NCBI GenBank assembly: GCA_030323885.1
Contig: CM059192.1
Location: 67,592,785-67,656,784 of the forward strand
DNA from: Branchipolynoe longqiensis
Lineage: Eukaryota; Annelida; Polychaeta; Phyllodocida; Polynoidae
Reading direction: 5' to 3'
DNA: 64,000 nt
Shown: in pieces, positions 1 through 11,499 of the stretch
Position numbering within the stretch: position 1 is the stretch's first letter
Layout: each line of letters opens with the position of its first letter
Position numbers and translations under genes: made by a program
The notes under the pieces: generated by a model
The model's database searches: none
What the model was told of the DNA's origin: nothing
What the model saw: only the letters and a program-made list of their open reading frames with translations

Positions 1-21
1 TAAATTTGAACCTGCATAATA

Positions 22-376
22 TTAAAGCTGCATAGTCAGATGAAAACATCAAATTTTCACAAGCATAACAAGTATCTAGATTTGATTCTAGATATCTAAC
101 TTAGATACTGGTGCACTTATTAAGCATTTGTCGTCATATATAAGGGAATACTGGGTCAGTTCAATAGAACCTGTTACTGCAGAAGCCTATGGTGTTAGAG
201 TTTTGGCAAGCTTGTCAAAATTAATTTAGCACGTTTGCACTTCAAATATCTCAAAAGTTAGCTATTTAAAATAAAAGTTACTTCAAACTAAAGTAAGGTC
301 GATTATAATGATCAACCTAATATGTTTATCTCAGAAAATGAGAGAAACTCAAAACCATCAGACTATGCAACTTTAA
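22..376 (+). mobile_element. MITE family M1, copy 1 (complete)
   Basis: A 355 bp non-coding element whose ends are inverted copies of each other: it opens TTAAAGCTGCATAGTC and closes GACTATGCAACTTTAA. Both ends carry TTAA, which would fit a TTAA-targeting (piggyBac-type) transposase, but that is inference since no transposase is present. Interior landmarks shared with the other copies are ACTTAGATACTGGTGCAC and GTTACTGCAGAAGC. A second partial copy begins directly after it (about 377-432) and is the target of the next SINE. Confidence 0.75.
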
Positions 377-432
377 TATATCTGACTTAGATACTGGTGC
401 AATTATTAAAGCTGCATAGTCCGATGAAACAG

Positions 433-768
433 ACGGGATGGCCGAATGAGTTAGAGCGTCCGTCTCCCGTGCTGGTAGACCGTGGGGTCGTGGGTTCGAG
501 TCCCAGTCGAGTCAAACCAATGACTTTAAAATTGATACTTGTCGCTTCCTAGCCAGGCGCTCGGCATTATTAGGATAGGGCAAGGACTGGTGTGCTCAGT
601 GTCAGGATAATGTGACTGAGTGGGATACCAGGTCATGGTGCTGGCGGCCTGGTTTCCCAGTGGGACAGCACTATAAAGTCACCATGAGTGTGCACTGTCA
701 CAAGTCGGTACCCGTCCTGATATGACCTTAGATGTTGCTAGGACGTAAAACAACAACAAACAAACAAA
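433..768 (+). mobile_element. tRNA-derived SINE (family A), full length with 12 bp target duplication
   Basis: The head resembles a tRNA gene, with an A-box-like GGCCGAATGAGTTAGAGC and a B-box GGTTCGAGTCCC. A shared body follows (CCTAGCCAGGCGCTCGGC, then GGACAGCACTATAAAGTC) and a conserved end, GATATGACCTTAGATGTTGC, before a CAA/CAAA-rich tail. CCGATGAAACAG occurs at 421-432 and again at 769-780, a perfect 12 bp target-site duplication from LINE-type retroposition into an M1 fragment. The head has the longer anticodon-side variant (CGTCTCCCGTGCTGGTAGAC), one of at least two head types in this window. Confidence 0.9.
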
Positions 769-829
769 CCGATGAAACAGCAGATCGCCAGTGAATAAAC
801 ACCGGTCAGTCAATATTGCACTCTGTTAT

Positions 830-1255
830 GGTGCTGTCACACTACGACGTTTCCCCCCGGCGCGCCGCCAACGCGCAAGATATTTGCTAGGGCTTGAGAC
901 ACGTCCAACTTTTCGGCGCTTTGGGAGAAAATTCGACGGGTTGCAGCGTGCTAGTAGCGCGTTGGTGGCGCGTCCGTAACGCCCCCTCCAACGCGTCGCT
1001 GCGCGTCGCCGCGCGCCGAAAGTTTTGCGCAAGCACAAAACAATTGGCGCGACCCGACGCGTGGCGACGCGCGGCGACGCGCGGTGACGCGCGGCGACGT
1101 GTCCATTCACGCGTTGCTATCACTCAACGTGTACCGACGCGCCGTTAACGCACCGGTAACGCGCGCGTAACGCTTCCCGACGCGTGCCGACGTTTCACCC
1201 AAAAAGGCAACACGTCGGCGCGCGTTGGTGAGAAACGTCGTAATGTGACAGCCCC
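830..1255. mobile_element. GC-rich inverted-repeat element (MITE)
   Basis: The left end GGTGCTGTCACACTACGACG is matched in inverted orientation by the right end, which read on the other strand begins GGGGCTGTCACATTACGACG; the match continues through GTTTC. The interior is far more GC- and CpG-rich than its surroundings, with a short tandem array of GACGCGCGGC units near 1060-1100. Open frames here are by-products of this composition. No transposase is present, and a target duplication is not clear. Confidence 0.75.
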
Positions 1256-1804
1256 ATTACTGATGTGCAGCGACCATCCACGCGGCCAGATAACAAGTAA
1301 ATCGACTCAAACTACACTTTATGAGTATTGATTATTAACAATGAGGCAACGTTCAGGCTATAGTTCCCAATTTCGCGGAAATATTGTAAGGAAAAAGAAA
1401 ATGTACATGATATACCTAAAAGAGAGAGGGAGAGAGGGAGTGAGAGAGAGAGGGAGAGAGAGAGTGAAAGTGGAGAGGGGGAAGTAAATGGGTCAAATGT
1501 GCTGGTTCTGTTATAAATCTAATGTTGTGCCACCTAAATATAACGTATTCTAACGTCTGATTAACAATTAAATCTGATTGGAAACTGTTCATAGATAGGC
1601 TACATATATGACGAATATGCTTACAAACTGTCGAACGTAGACCTGCTCACACTGTCCAATCGGCACGGAGTGATAACAGAACTGTTGTGGCGTCTCGACA
1701 TGCATGCCAACTGCCTTATCAACCAGCAGTACGTTGCACTAACTAGTAGACGAGCTTTCTGGACAACTATTTTGAGTACATCGAAATGCAACGGTTCACC
1801 ACCC
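1256..1804. other. Non-coding stretch with GA-rich simple repeat
   Basis: No gene is visible. It holds an (AG/GGGAGA)n purine tract at about 1421-1475. The rest is unremarkable AT-rich sequence. Confidence 0.6.
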
Positions 1805-2112
1805 GTGTGAAGTTGTTACTTATTCCTTATTCCTTATTCGATATTTAACGTGTGAAGTTAGTTACTTATTCCTTATTCCTTATTCCTTATTCGATATTCA
1901 AAGTGTGAAGTTGGTTACTTATTCCTTATTCCTTATTCCTTATTCCTTATTCGATATTCAAAGTGTGAAGTTGGTTACTTATTCCTTATTCCTTATTCGA
2001 TATTCAAAGTGTGAAGTTGGTTACTTAATCCATATTCCTTATTCGATATTCAAAGTGTGAAGTTGGTTACTTATTCCTGATTCCTTATTCCTTATTCGAT
2101 ATTCAAAGTGTG
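1805..2112 (+). repeat. Minisatellite with nested TTATTCC heptamer
   Basis: About six tandem units of roughly 45-60 bp, each reading GTGTGAAGTTGGTTACTTATTCC followed in variable number by TTATTCC and closed by TTATTCGATATTCAAA. Two levels of repetition are visible: the heptamer within the unit, and the unit itself. Unit length varies by heptamer copy number. Confidence 0.85.
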
Positions 2113-2275
2113 CATAACATTAAATAGTAATACTCTGACCCCATACGTCGGTACAATACCCGGCAATTTTGAGGTTAAGTCAAATGCTGGTCCGGTAGTG
2201 GGCACACCTATTCGTCATATAATAATCCTCAGTGAATTTATAATATGAACTGTGAAATTCATAATAATAATATAT

Positions 2276-2320
<45 letters not shown>

Positions 2321-2324
2321 TATA

Positions 2325-2507
2325 CAGTAAAACCTCTCTAACCGACCACCTCCACAGATTATCCACTCCCCTATATCAGTAGCTTTATGTGGATCCCAAA
2401 CAATTGCAACACCATTGTAACAATTTTTTTTAAACTCCCTAAACCGGCCATCTCCCTAAATAGACCATTTATAGTAGGTCCCCTGGTCGGTCGAATTAGA
2501 GTGGTTT

Positions 2508-2511
<4 letters not shown>
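2325..2511. mobile_element. pogo/Tigger-like MITE, copy 1
   Basis: It starts CAGTAAAACCTCTCTAACCG and ends with the inverted form (TTAGAGTGGTTTTACT), set between TA dinucleotides inside AT microsatellites. A second copy with the same order of landmarks (CTCCCTAAACC, GACCATTTA) lies at 52400-52606. The CAGT...ACTG ends at TA sites resemble pogo/Tigger elements of the Tc1/mariner superfamily. The last base is blurred by TA expansion at the right edge. Confidence 0.7.
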
Positions 2512-2561
<50 letters not shown>

Positions 2562-2620
2562 ATATAAATATATTGATATATATATATTGATATAATATTG
2601 ATATTGATATATATATCACG
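2512..2620. repeat. TA microsatellite with TATTGA variant
   Basis: A (TA)n tract grading into TATTGATATA units. A similar TA tract lies just left of the pogo-like MITE (about 2277-2324). Open frames on both strands here are simple-repeat artefacts. Confidence 0.85.
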
Positions 2621-2723
2621 TGGAATGCATTGTGCATTCATTTAGGGTTACATTCGCACAATAAACTACTTCTACCACTGCCTCGGCTGCTACAAACAAC
2701 TTACTAATGTAGTCAATGATGCA

Positions 2724-2737
2724 TAATTTCCGGTCTC

Positions 2738-2773
<36 letters not shown>

Positions 2774-2785
2774 GACCGGAAATTA
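2724..2785. repeat. Hairpin: 13 bp perfect inverted repeat around a TA tract
   Basis: TAATTTCCGGTCT (2724-2736) is exactly complementary to AGACCGGAAATTA (2773-2785), with a (TA)n loop between. The whole tract can fold as a long stem. It could be a minimal MITE or a cruciform-prone microsatellite. Confidence 0.75.
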
Positions 2786-3118
2786 CTAGCATTGGAATGT
2801 AGGTCTATGAAGGAGTCTTACACTGAGATACAGCGTTTTAGAATGAATGTCCTGCTCCCAATACTTTCACGATTAAGTAGCGATTTATTGATGCAACATT
2901 CAATTGTCCTCTCCGATTAGAACTGACCCACCCCATATGTGTAACGCTATTGGGTTTCTGCACTTGGTTACAGATATATTACATGTTTTCCGCCAAATAT
3001 ATATACAATCAAGTTCGTCAACGGGTAACATTATCGTTATATGGGCCATTTCATGTGGTATATATCTAAGTGCGAGTTGTGATTTAATTTAAACTATGAG
3101 GCATCGACCAGTACAAGA

Positions 3119-3316
3119 ATGTCAGCGTGGGCCCATGATATGACGCAAAAAGAAAGAAAACAAACAAAACTCCTGGTAGAGGAAGCCAAAAAGAAAACAG
3201 CAGACATGGCGTCGGACACTGAACTGGGAGAAGAGGCAAAAAACTGGGTATTCCGTGTCAGAGGACCGCCATGGGAACAAAAAATAGTGAAAGTGAGACC
3301 ACGCACCCAGGTTTAG
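3119..3316 (+). pseudogene. LINE ORF1 C-terminal remnant
   Basis: The 65-residue frame is rich in Lys/Glu (KERKQTKLLVEEAKKK) and ends with RVRGPPWEQKIVKVR. A similar 'RVRGPP...IVK' ending recurs, as far as I know the families, at the end of the first ORF or start of the second in CR1-like elements of marine animals. No start of the ORF is present. It stops at TAG (3314-3316), overlapping the ORF2 region. Confidence 0.5.
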
Positions 3317-6300
3317 ATGTCAGCCGAAATAACATCAACTGTAACATCAGAAGTATGCAAGAAACAACTAAACCTAAACCATGTATAATACATAAGTATC
3401 ATTGGGGCCACAATCCTAACTCAAACTCGAACAAAAACAGAATCCATATCAGCACATCTCATAAAATTATCAATGGCCTGAGATGTATGTATACCAACGC
3501 AGATTCAATACAAGCGAGCCGAACTGGAAGCAAATATTGCAATTTACAACCCAGATATCATTGCAATTAGTGAAGTCATACCAAAAAATCCAAAAGACCC
3601 AGTCCAGCTATGTGAGATTGCCATAAATGGATTTGATATTTTCAGCAACATCGATGAAGGGAGAAGGGGTGTGTGTACATATACTAAATGCAACCTTAAT
3701 GCAGTCCCTTTAGATGTACTCCCATGTAACTCAACAGAAGCGATATGGTGCGAGATTAAGCTAGACGACAGGGACAGTCTGCTTGTTGGATGCATCTACA
3801 GGTCACCCAACAGCGACAACAGTGTCCATGAGGAAACTCGACAGTTGATCCAAAAAGCCTCAGCCCTAAACCACAGCCACCTCCTAATCATGGGAGACTT
3901 CAATTATCCAGAAATCAATTGGCAACCTATGCGAACACCAAATAGCGAACAACATCCAGCAACACTCTTTGTCGAAAATCTTAGAGATTGTTTCCTTTTC
4001 CAGCACGTCACGGAACCAACACATAAGCGTGGTAACCAGGCTGCAAATATATTAGATCTCATCATCACAAATGAGGAAGAAATGATTGGAAACCTTAAAC
4101 ATGTGGCGAGACTTGGAAATAGCCACCATGATTGCCTTTTCTTTAATTTCAGTTGCTATTACCATGCAAACCCAAGTGGAAAGCACAAATTCATATTGGA
4201 TAAAGGCGACTATGAGGGCTTGAGACAGGATCTCGACCAAGTTCTACTAAGTGCAGCCCCAAAAACAGACACTGTTGAGCAAAATTGGAATGCATTTGAA
4301 AAAACCTTCATGGAAAAATGCAAACAGCACATACCCATGTCATCTGGCAAAATGAATAATGGCAGACCACGGCCAGAATGGATGAATGACCAAGTCAAGC
4401 AGAAGATCAGCTTGAAACAACAGGCATATGCAGTGAAGAGACAGTCGAGCACAGAAAGTAACAGAATTCAATATGCAAAACTATGTAACCAAGTAAAGTG
4501 GGAATGTAGGAAAGCAAAGAGAGAGCATGAGAAAAACATAGCCAAAAATGCCAAAGAGAACCCAAAAGCCTTCTATAAATATGCTAGGAGTAAACTCAAA
4601 GTACATATTCCAGTTGGAGATTTGAGGCAGGATGATGGGACCATTGCACAAAAGGATATTGACAAAGCTGATACGTTGAACACTAGATTCGCAAGTGTCT
4701 TCACACAAGAAGACCTGTCATATATACCAATGTTTGAGGACCGACTCTTTCATGCCCCCCTGACCAACATAAATATTGCACCATCCTATCTGAAGAAAAT
4801 ATTATACAATCTTAGTGCATCTAAGGCAGCAGGTCCTGACGGAATATACCCACGCATATTGAAGGAGCTACACAACGAGCTTGTTGAACCACTTAGACAC
4901 ATTTTCCAAAAATCACTAAACCAAAGAAAACTTCCTCACCCATGGAAGGATGGACATGTGGCTCCCATCTTCAAAAAGGGTAACAGAAGTGATCCAGGAA
5001 ACTATAGGCCAATCAGTCTAACATCTGTAGTGTGTAGGTTGCTGGAATCAATAATAAGAGATTCTATCATGGCTCATCTTGTCGAAAACTACCTCCTATC
5101 AACACAGCAGCATGGCTTTGTGCAAGGAAGATCTTGTACGACCCAACTACTGGCATGTATGGATGAGTGGACCCGCGTTATTGATGACTTTGGAGATCTG
5201 GATGCTATTTATCTAGATTTCCAAAAAGCATTCGACACTGTTCCACACCAGCGACTGCTAAAAAAACTGCACGGCTATGGCATAGGAGGAGATGTCCTAC
5301 ACTGGATAAAGGATTTTCTGAGCAACAGAAGACAGCGAGTCATTGTAAATGGCAAACCATCAGGATGGTGCCCGGTGAAAAGCGGAATACCTCAGGGCAG
5401 CATGCTTGGACCGGTCTTATTTGTGATATATATCAATGACTTACCAGAGGTTGTACATTCTATGGTCCAAATGTTTGCTGACGATACCAAAGTATTCCGC
5501 CGTATGGAGAAAGGTAGTGACTCACGGGACTTGCAGAAGGACCTCAACAACATGCAGAAGTGGTAAAGTGATTGGCAGCTGAAGTTTAATGCTTCAAAAT
5601 GCAAAGTGATGCACTTAGGGGGCAAAAACAGCAAGCACATCTATGTAATGAACGATGGTGTGAATAATGTTCCGCTCTCCGAAACAATGATAGAAAAGGA
5701 CTTGGGTGTCAAGGTGGACAACAAACTGAGATTCAGCGACCACATCCAGGAAGCCGCCAACAGAGCTAATGGAATACTGGCTATCATTCGAAGATCGTAC
5801 ACATACCTAGACGAGGATGTTGTACGCAGACTGTACACATCCCTTGCACGTCCACTTTTGGAATATGGAAATGTTGTGTGGTCACCACTCTACAGGACGG
5901 ATGCTGAGTCAATTGAGAGGATCCAAAGAAGGGCAACGAAGCTTGTACATGGATTCGATGCAATACCCTATGAACAACGTATGCGTCATTTGAAGATCCC
6001 AAGCATGTACTACAGACGGGCCCGGGGGGATATGATTGAAGTATTCAAATATTTCCATGGTATCTACAGAAGGGACATGTGCTGGCCCCCTATATCAGCG
6101 GACTGCAACACCAGGACCAGAGGGCACTCCCTGACCTGAGGAAGCGGTACTCAAGACCAGCCTGGACCTGCGACACAACTTTTTCGGCATTTAGGGTGGT
6201 ACGTGACCAGGATTATGAACCTGCCGAGCGCATTGCGTTTGTAATGGGAGCTTGTTGTTGTTTGCTGAAAACTGTTTTCAAGGTCCCCCCCAGGTGCTTA

Positions 6301-6420
6301 CTGGTCAAAGCTATTACATATATCTTGGAGCCAGTGACGTTGTCTTACGATCGCGTTACCACATCTGAAGAAACTGTCTCCATTTCTAATTTCATTAGAG
6401 AGCGGCGCAACAGTGTGTAG
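3271..6420 (+). pseudogene. LINE ORF2: AP endonuclease and reverse transcriptase, broken
   Basis: The N-terminal part shows the endonuclease signature (RCMYTNADS near 3480-3505, then NPDIIAISE and later LLIMGDFNYP). Reverse-transcriptase motifs follow: AAGPDGIYPRILKEL, PIFKKGNRSDPGNYRPISL, AIYLDFQKAFDTVPH, SGIPQGSMLGPVLF and the catalytic FADD near 5475. Damage: a one-base frameshift near 3508-3512 separates the YTNADS segment from the rest; a TAA codon sits in frame at 5564-5566 with the same frame continuing to 6139; another frameshift near 6125-6140 moves the C-terminal KRYSR...FRVV segment to a different frame. Between these lesions the reading frame is well kept, so the copy is moderately young. 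Confidence 0.9.
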
Positions 6421-6470
6421 GGTGCCTATTTCGTAGCTGTATCCCATTGATTGATTGATTGATTGATTGA

Positions 6471-7106
6471 ATATGCATGTATGCATGTAATATGCATGTA
6501 AATGTAATAAAATGTCAATAAAAAATTATTTGACGTACCCTCATAGTCATTAATTATTACATTGTGTACACAAATTTAAGAATTTCCTTCTCACTTCAAT
6601 TTACTATTTAAACCATGTAAACAAAGTTGTGTAAATACATATATGCATGTAACACTTACGGGCGGAAGACCAGTGCTATGGCACAGACAGAAGATATATA
6701 TGAATAAAATCCATTTACCAAAGTATATGTATATTTAGAAAACAGTTGACACTAAGCTGAATCTGCTCGGTCGGTGTAGTGGGTCTCACACTGTTAGGTC
6801 CGTCACCAATTAACGTATGGCTGGCTACAAATTAAGCAATGGAATATAAACCGAAGCACCGTGGACTGGTCTAGTAATATTCACAGGATTTGTGACGTGC
6901 AGAAATGTGAATTTGCTTAGAAATACCATACATGTGAAGAGTGTATACACATGGTTTCGAACTATATATGGCGTTTTATATTATATATACATATATTATT
7001 ATATATGTGCTCTATAATCTATTATGGGAATATAAATAATAACAATATGTATCTTCAGTTCCCTATATTATAGTATACTCACTATATCATGTCTAACTGG
7101 CCCTCT
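6471..7106. other. Non-coding stretch with a LINE/SINE tail-like fragment
   Basis: No gene is visible. At about 6661-6720 lies GGAAGACCAGTGCTATGGCA followed by an ATGAATAAA-type end. The same block recurs near 53993-54045 inside a SINE, so it is a dispersed retroelement tail. AT simple sequence occupies about 6970-7020. Confidence 0.5.
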
Positions 7107-7235
7107 GGGCCAGTATGCACCAATCGGGGGTAGAGCCTTAACCGCGGCTAAGGTATCCCCGCACGGCTAAATGTGAAAATTCGGCATGCACCAATCGGAG
7201 TTAGCGCTAACCGCGTGAGTTAACCGCGGCTAAGT
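7107..7235 (+). repeat. Harbinger left terminal region with two repeat boxes
   Basis: ATGCACCAATCGG occurs at 7115-7127 and again at 7186-7198, each followed by a GGCTAA/AACCGCGG palindromic block. The right end mirrors this with two inverted boxes (11511-11522 and 11606-11618). Repeated terminal and subterminal boxes like these are plausible binding sites for the transposase or the Myb-like partner; that role is inferred. Confidence 0.75.
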
Positions 7236-7295
7236 TAAACCACCTTCCGAGGTGTGTTTAGGGCCTATCCGATTGGGTTAGTGCACTTTTCCAAG

Positions 7296-8933
7296 ATGGA
7301 CGTCGTGTTGATCAGACACTTTTACCACAGACAACTGCATAGAAATCGGATTATTCGAGATCGGAGCCATCCATTTGAAAAATTTGACGACCAGGAGCTA
7401 TTCGGCAAGTTCAGATTTCGTCGGCATGATATACTGGCAATAACAGATAGTGTGCGAGACGATTTACCAATATGGCAGCGGCAGGGCGCATTGCCACCAC
7501 TAATGCAAGTACTGATTACTCTACGCTTCTACGCGACAGGGGGGTTCCAAGATGTGTGTGGCGAGCTCGTAGGTATCAGTCAATCAACTGTTTCACGCAC
7601 AATTCACCGCGTAACGGATGCTCTAATACGCCAAATACACGGACATGTTCACTTGCCTACTCAGGAAAAGGCAGACAGGACTAAATTGCACATTTACAAC
7701 ACCTACGGATTCCCCAGCGTTTTTGGCTGCATCGACGGCACACAGATAAGAATCGAGGCTCCCTCTGAATACGAACATGAGTACGTCAACCGCAAGAACT
7801 ACCACTCTATCAATGTTCAGGTATGTTTTTCAGTTCCCTAAACTATCAGTGTATACGATCATTTAGTGTTGCTCTTGTAATTAATTATTTTGGGAGCATG
7901 AACCAACCCGCAAATAGAGCAGATTGACACCCACTCGTGTAGTGATAAATATCTTCTATCAGCCCATGAACCAACCCACAAATAGAGCAGATTGACACCC
8001 ACTCGTGTAGTGATAAATATCTTCTTTCAGCCTATCCTATATGAATATATCTGTCTTTATATATTTTCTATTGTATTTCTATTCTATTTGTTTATGTGAT
8101 TCTCGTGTCATACCGAGTATGTAATTTAGGGGAACAAAATCGCTTTGGAATAATTTACAGTCACAAACAATGTATCGGGCTTTTTTCTAGATACATCTAA
8201 TTGATACCCACAAGCTACTCATACCGCCCATAGACGTTCCATTTAAAATACCGTTCACCGCTTACACTGCGAACATTAAGCATTTCTTATGTGGCTTTCT
8301 TCGATATGTCCGTTGCATGTAATGCCTACTACTTTTCTGTCCTTTTTGTACCTACTTAAAATCCTCATTCTTTTTTCTTGATCATCTTGATCATCTAAGG
8401 TGATCTGTGACAGCGAACTCATCTTCATAGACTGCATCGTCCGTTGGCCAGGTAGTGTACATGATTCACGTATCCTACGGGAATCAGACCTCTTTGACGC
8501 ATTTGAGAGGGATGGAGCTAAACTTGTGCACGGTCTGCTACTTGGGGATAGTGGCTACATGATGCGTGACTGGTTACTAACGCCTATCGTCAACCCTAAC
8601 AATGCGCAGGAACTGGCCTATAACGTCCACCACAAGTCCACTAGAACACTAGTTGAGAGGGCTATTGGAGTTTTAAAGAGGCGTTGGCATTGTCTGCGTA
8701 GGCTACGTTTGCACCCTGTTAGGGCTTGCAACATCATCACCGCCTGCATAATCCTCCACAACCGCGCCAGAAAGCTTAACCTCGAAGATCCATCAGACAC
8801 AGAATCAGATAATGATTCTGAGGGTGAGGATGAAGCACACTATGAGGAACAGCCTGACGCTCCAATCCAGGTTCGTCCAGATAACTATGACCGGTCGGAG
8901 AGGGTTCGTATCGCTGTTGCCAAAGCTGCCTGA
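7296..8933 (+). CDS. Harbinger transposase (HARBI1-like), two exons
   Basis: This is the DDE nuclease that cuts and pastes the element. Exon 1 is 7296-7820 and exon 2 is 8400-8933, giving about 352 residues, the usual length of HARBI1-like proteins. The intron (7821-8399) starts GTATGT, ends CTAAG and is phase 0. I chose the ATG at 7296 (AAGATGG context) over an upstream GTG. The N-terminal half has a helix-turn-helix-like stretch (VCGELVGISQSTVSRTIHRV). The catalytic residues are D147 in FGCIDGT, D225 in LLGDSGY and E261 in LVERAIGVLKRR, giving DD35E spacing; WPGSVHDSRI is another family signature. The C-terminus is acidic. No stop or frameshift interrupts it. It converges with the Myb-like gene on the opposite strand. 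Its identity is near certain; activity is untested. Confidence 0.92.
7898..8032 (+). repeat. 67 bp tandem duplication inside the transposase intron
   Basis: CATGAACCAACCCGCAAATA starts two near-identical adjacent 67 bp units (7898-7964, 7965-8032), differing at only a few positions. Each ends in a pyrimidine stretch plus CAG (CTTCTATCAG, CTTCTTTCAG), so the duplication doubles a possible decoy 3' splice site. The acceptor joining the frame is the later one at 8398-8399. Confidence 0.85.
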
Positions 8934-9341
8934 CAGAGACTTGTGAACACGTTTTTTGCATAAAGGTGTGTCAATGTAAGCAACAAGCTTAAAAAGTAAC
9001 ACGAAGATAAAAGCGAATATTGGTTCATCACTTGGTTTATTTAAACACAAATTAGTCGGTATATCAGCTACCATTAAAAACAGAACAAAAAGTATACATG
9101 TCATCTATGGCATCAGATTTTGCTGAGAAAAAGTATATTCTGTTTTATGATGGAAAATATTATGGGAAATATATTAGTATAGTAGTATAGTATAGTTGTC
9201 TTTTGTTATATAAAACTATAATTTGGCAGAGACAACTTAATGTTGCTTCCATTAATATAAAAGGTAAAGGAAATATTCCAATGATAAAGAACTTTTTGAC
9301 TTTTTGACTGGCCTAAGTCAACACATACCTAAGATGACTAC

Positions 9342-11244
9342 TCATTTGGTAATGCCCAATTCTTTCTGTAGACAAGCTATTTCTAGCATCTCACGCCACT
9401 GCTGCGTCTGTAGCAAGTCCGTATGTGCCTGTATACGAGTTTCATTTAGTAGCAAACTGTCACATTGTGCATCAAAGTACCATTTCTTTGATTTAGAGCT
9501 CTCACTAGAATTTTTTAGAAATTGTATGAATGCCGCACGTTCCTCCTTGTCGTTCCCGGAACCGTGGCCAGATTTCGTGCCTGAACTGTTTGCCTGTGAA
9601 GAGTGGGAACGACGCCTCCTTGTCCATCCGCGTGATGCTTCTGTTGATGTGTGTCGAGTGTGATCAGGCTCTGCGCTCACACTGACATGGCCATCGTCAA
9701 GGTCGGCCACAAGGACGGCTGGCGAGAGGTCAACTGTGCGTGAAAAACGTGCAAAGCATTATAAATTGCATATTTTTTCTATAAGTAAAATGGACAGGAA
9801 TTGGGCAGTAGAATAATATGTGTTATATATGTGCTATAGAGTAAATTAGTATCTTCACTTCGTTGATTTGTTGGCGAACATCCTGAATGCATAGTCTTAG
9901 TGTTGGCTTTGGAACGGCACAAAAAATAAGTGAACACGAATCGACAAGCTGGTCCTTTCAACTGGATGTTTGTTTTGAATATCTAACATGTCAACAGAGG
10001 TATTTGTTTGTGCCTGGTTAGTTCGCCTTTCAATAGAGTAATTCATAGACAGCATACCTGGCAGAGAAAACGGTTCGCTGAGGGCAAACAGGCCAGTGGT
10101 TGCCGTGTCTGGCACAGGGGTCGACGAAGCCGTGGGTCGACCGAAGTGAGGGATGGCGTGCGATGCTGGTTCGCTGTCGGGGTCCATGTGTGTCGAGTGG
10201 GAGGGATTGGGGAAGGCCAAATTGGTGTCACCGTCAGTGTTTGAGGACATGATGAAACTTGAAGGGGAAGGCACTGAAATGTAAAACAAAAATTAATTGG
10301 TAAGAAGGCCGGTAAAACAAATAACTGTATTTAAGATAAGACATCCAAGTGACCAAAGAGTATTTTTCAGAGGCACTAGTAGTGAGATGACTAAAAAAAA
10401 ATATGGTAAAAAAATATACGACTGGTAGAGAGTAGCATACTGCACAACAAACTTGTTAGTCCGATATAATAATATTCGAAACAGCTATTGTAATTAAGTG
10501 GGTTGTTGTGGTTGTTTGTTATAAGTCGATTGTTTTCATTCAGAGGCATGGGATAAAATGCACAATTTTCTTAGTTTAGTGAAGGCATCAAAGTTGATAG
10601 TGACAATTGCGGGTAGCTAGACAAATTTCCTGCGCACCTAGCAAAGGAAGGCAAAATGGGAGATTGCTCACGAAATAATAGATTTTATTGTCTAGTTAAT
10701 TGTGCTAGGTCACAGAGAATGTTAGAGTGTGTAGACAAGTGACAGCAAAGCGTGACAGACATAGATGAAGTGAACTGATATGCAAACTGTCAACATGCTT
10801 TTAAAGGTAAACACTATGTATACTTCATACGCTGAAAAACATGGGCATTGATTCGGTTAACTTACCAATTATTCCATGGATGATGGTCGAATCGGTGCCA
10901 ACGATTTGAAGCACAGCCTCCTCGTATTGGACGGGAGGGTCTGGAGGACCTCCACCAGTTCGGAGGGCCCTTCTCTGGCGCCCTATCACATCGGATTTGA
11001 GAGTTTTCCACTTCTCCTTCACCTCGAGTCTGGAATGCTTGGCAACACCACACGAATTGACGGCTACCGTCAATCGCTCCCAAGCCTTGGTTTTGTCTTG
11101 CATGCTTATTTGATCGTTGAAAGACCCAAACAAAACAGATCGTGCACTCAGAATTTCCTCCAACATTACTCGCACCTCAACGTCACTATAATTTGCTTTG
11201 CGCGCTCGTTTGTTAGAACAAACAGAGTCGCTCTGAGAAGCCAT
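9342..11244 (-). CDS. Harbinger Myb/SANT-like partner protein (NAIF1-type), three exons
   Basis: The second Harbinger protein, which in studied elements binds the transposon ends and brings the transposase into the nucleus. Reading the minus strand, exons are 11244-10866, 10273-10058 and 9733-9342, about 328 residues. Each intron starts GTAAG or GTATG and ends CAG, and both are phase 1, so the frame is preserved across all three exons. Residues from about 15 to 105 form the Myb/SANT-like domain typical of NAIF1-related proteins (RARKANYSDVEVRVMLEEI, then KTKAWERLTVAVNSCG and VKEKWKTLKSDV). Exon 2 is Pro/Ser-rich and low in complexity; exon 3 has a basic patch (RGWTRRRRSH) and a Gln/Leu-rich C-terminal helix. 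I chose the ATG at 11244 because it lies just before the domain; an in-frame ATG at 11283 is also possible. The splice model is mine, by eye. Confidence 0.85.
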
Positions 11245-11499
11245 GGTTGTCAATAAGGATGTATGGATGTGTGAAGATGGCACTAACGTAAATAGAAACT
11301 CACAAACGGTATGAAGAAAGAGGTAGTTGGTCAGAAAACAGAATAATGGAAAGAAATAAGACCACGGCGAACCGAGATTGAGTCGTGCGTCCTCCTTTCC
11401 GCTGGTTCTGAGCGAGAACGTTATGCCATAAGGGTGCTCACCGATACCGGCTCAAGGGGATTCCCCAACTCACAAAATTAGGTCACGGTTAGCTATCCG

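Larger units (their letters stand above)
3119..6470 (+). mobile_element. CR1/L2-type LINE, degenerate copy
   Basis: A non-LTR retrotransposon read from the end of a first ORF through endonuclease and reverse transcriptase to a tandem tail of GATT units (6446-6470). Short tandem 3' tails instead of poly(A) are typical of the CR1/L2 group. The copy carries at least two frameshifts and one nonsense codon, so it is dead. The 5' edge is not resolved and may lie a little upstream of 3119. Confidence 0.85.

Noticed and set aside
826..1148. Several Arg/Ala-rich frames on both strands
   Set aside because: They lie in the GC-rich MITE, where stop codons are rare by composition; no start context or family motif.
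2371..2637. Overlapping open frames on both strands rich in Ile/Tyr
   Set aside because: They read through TA microsatellite and a MITE; the YIYIYI pattern is a simple-repeat artefact.
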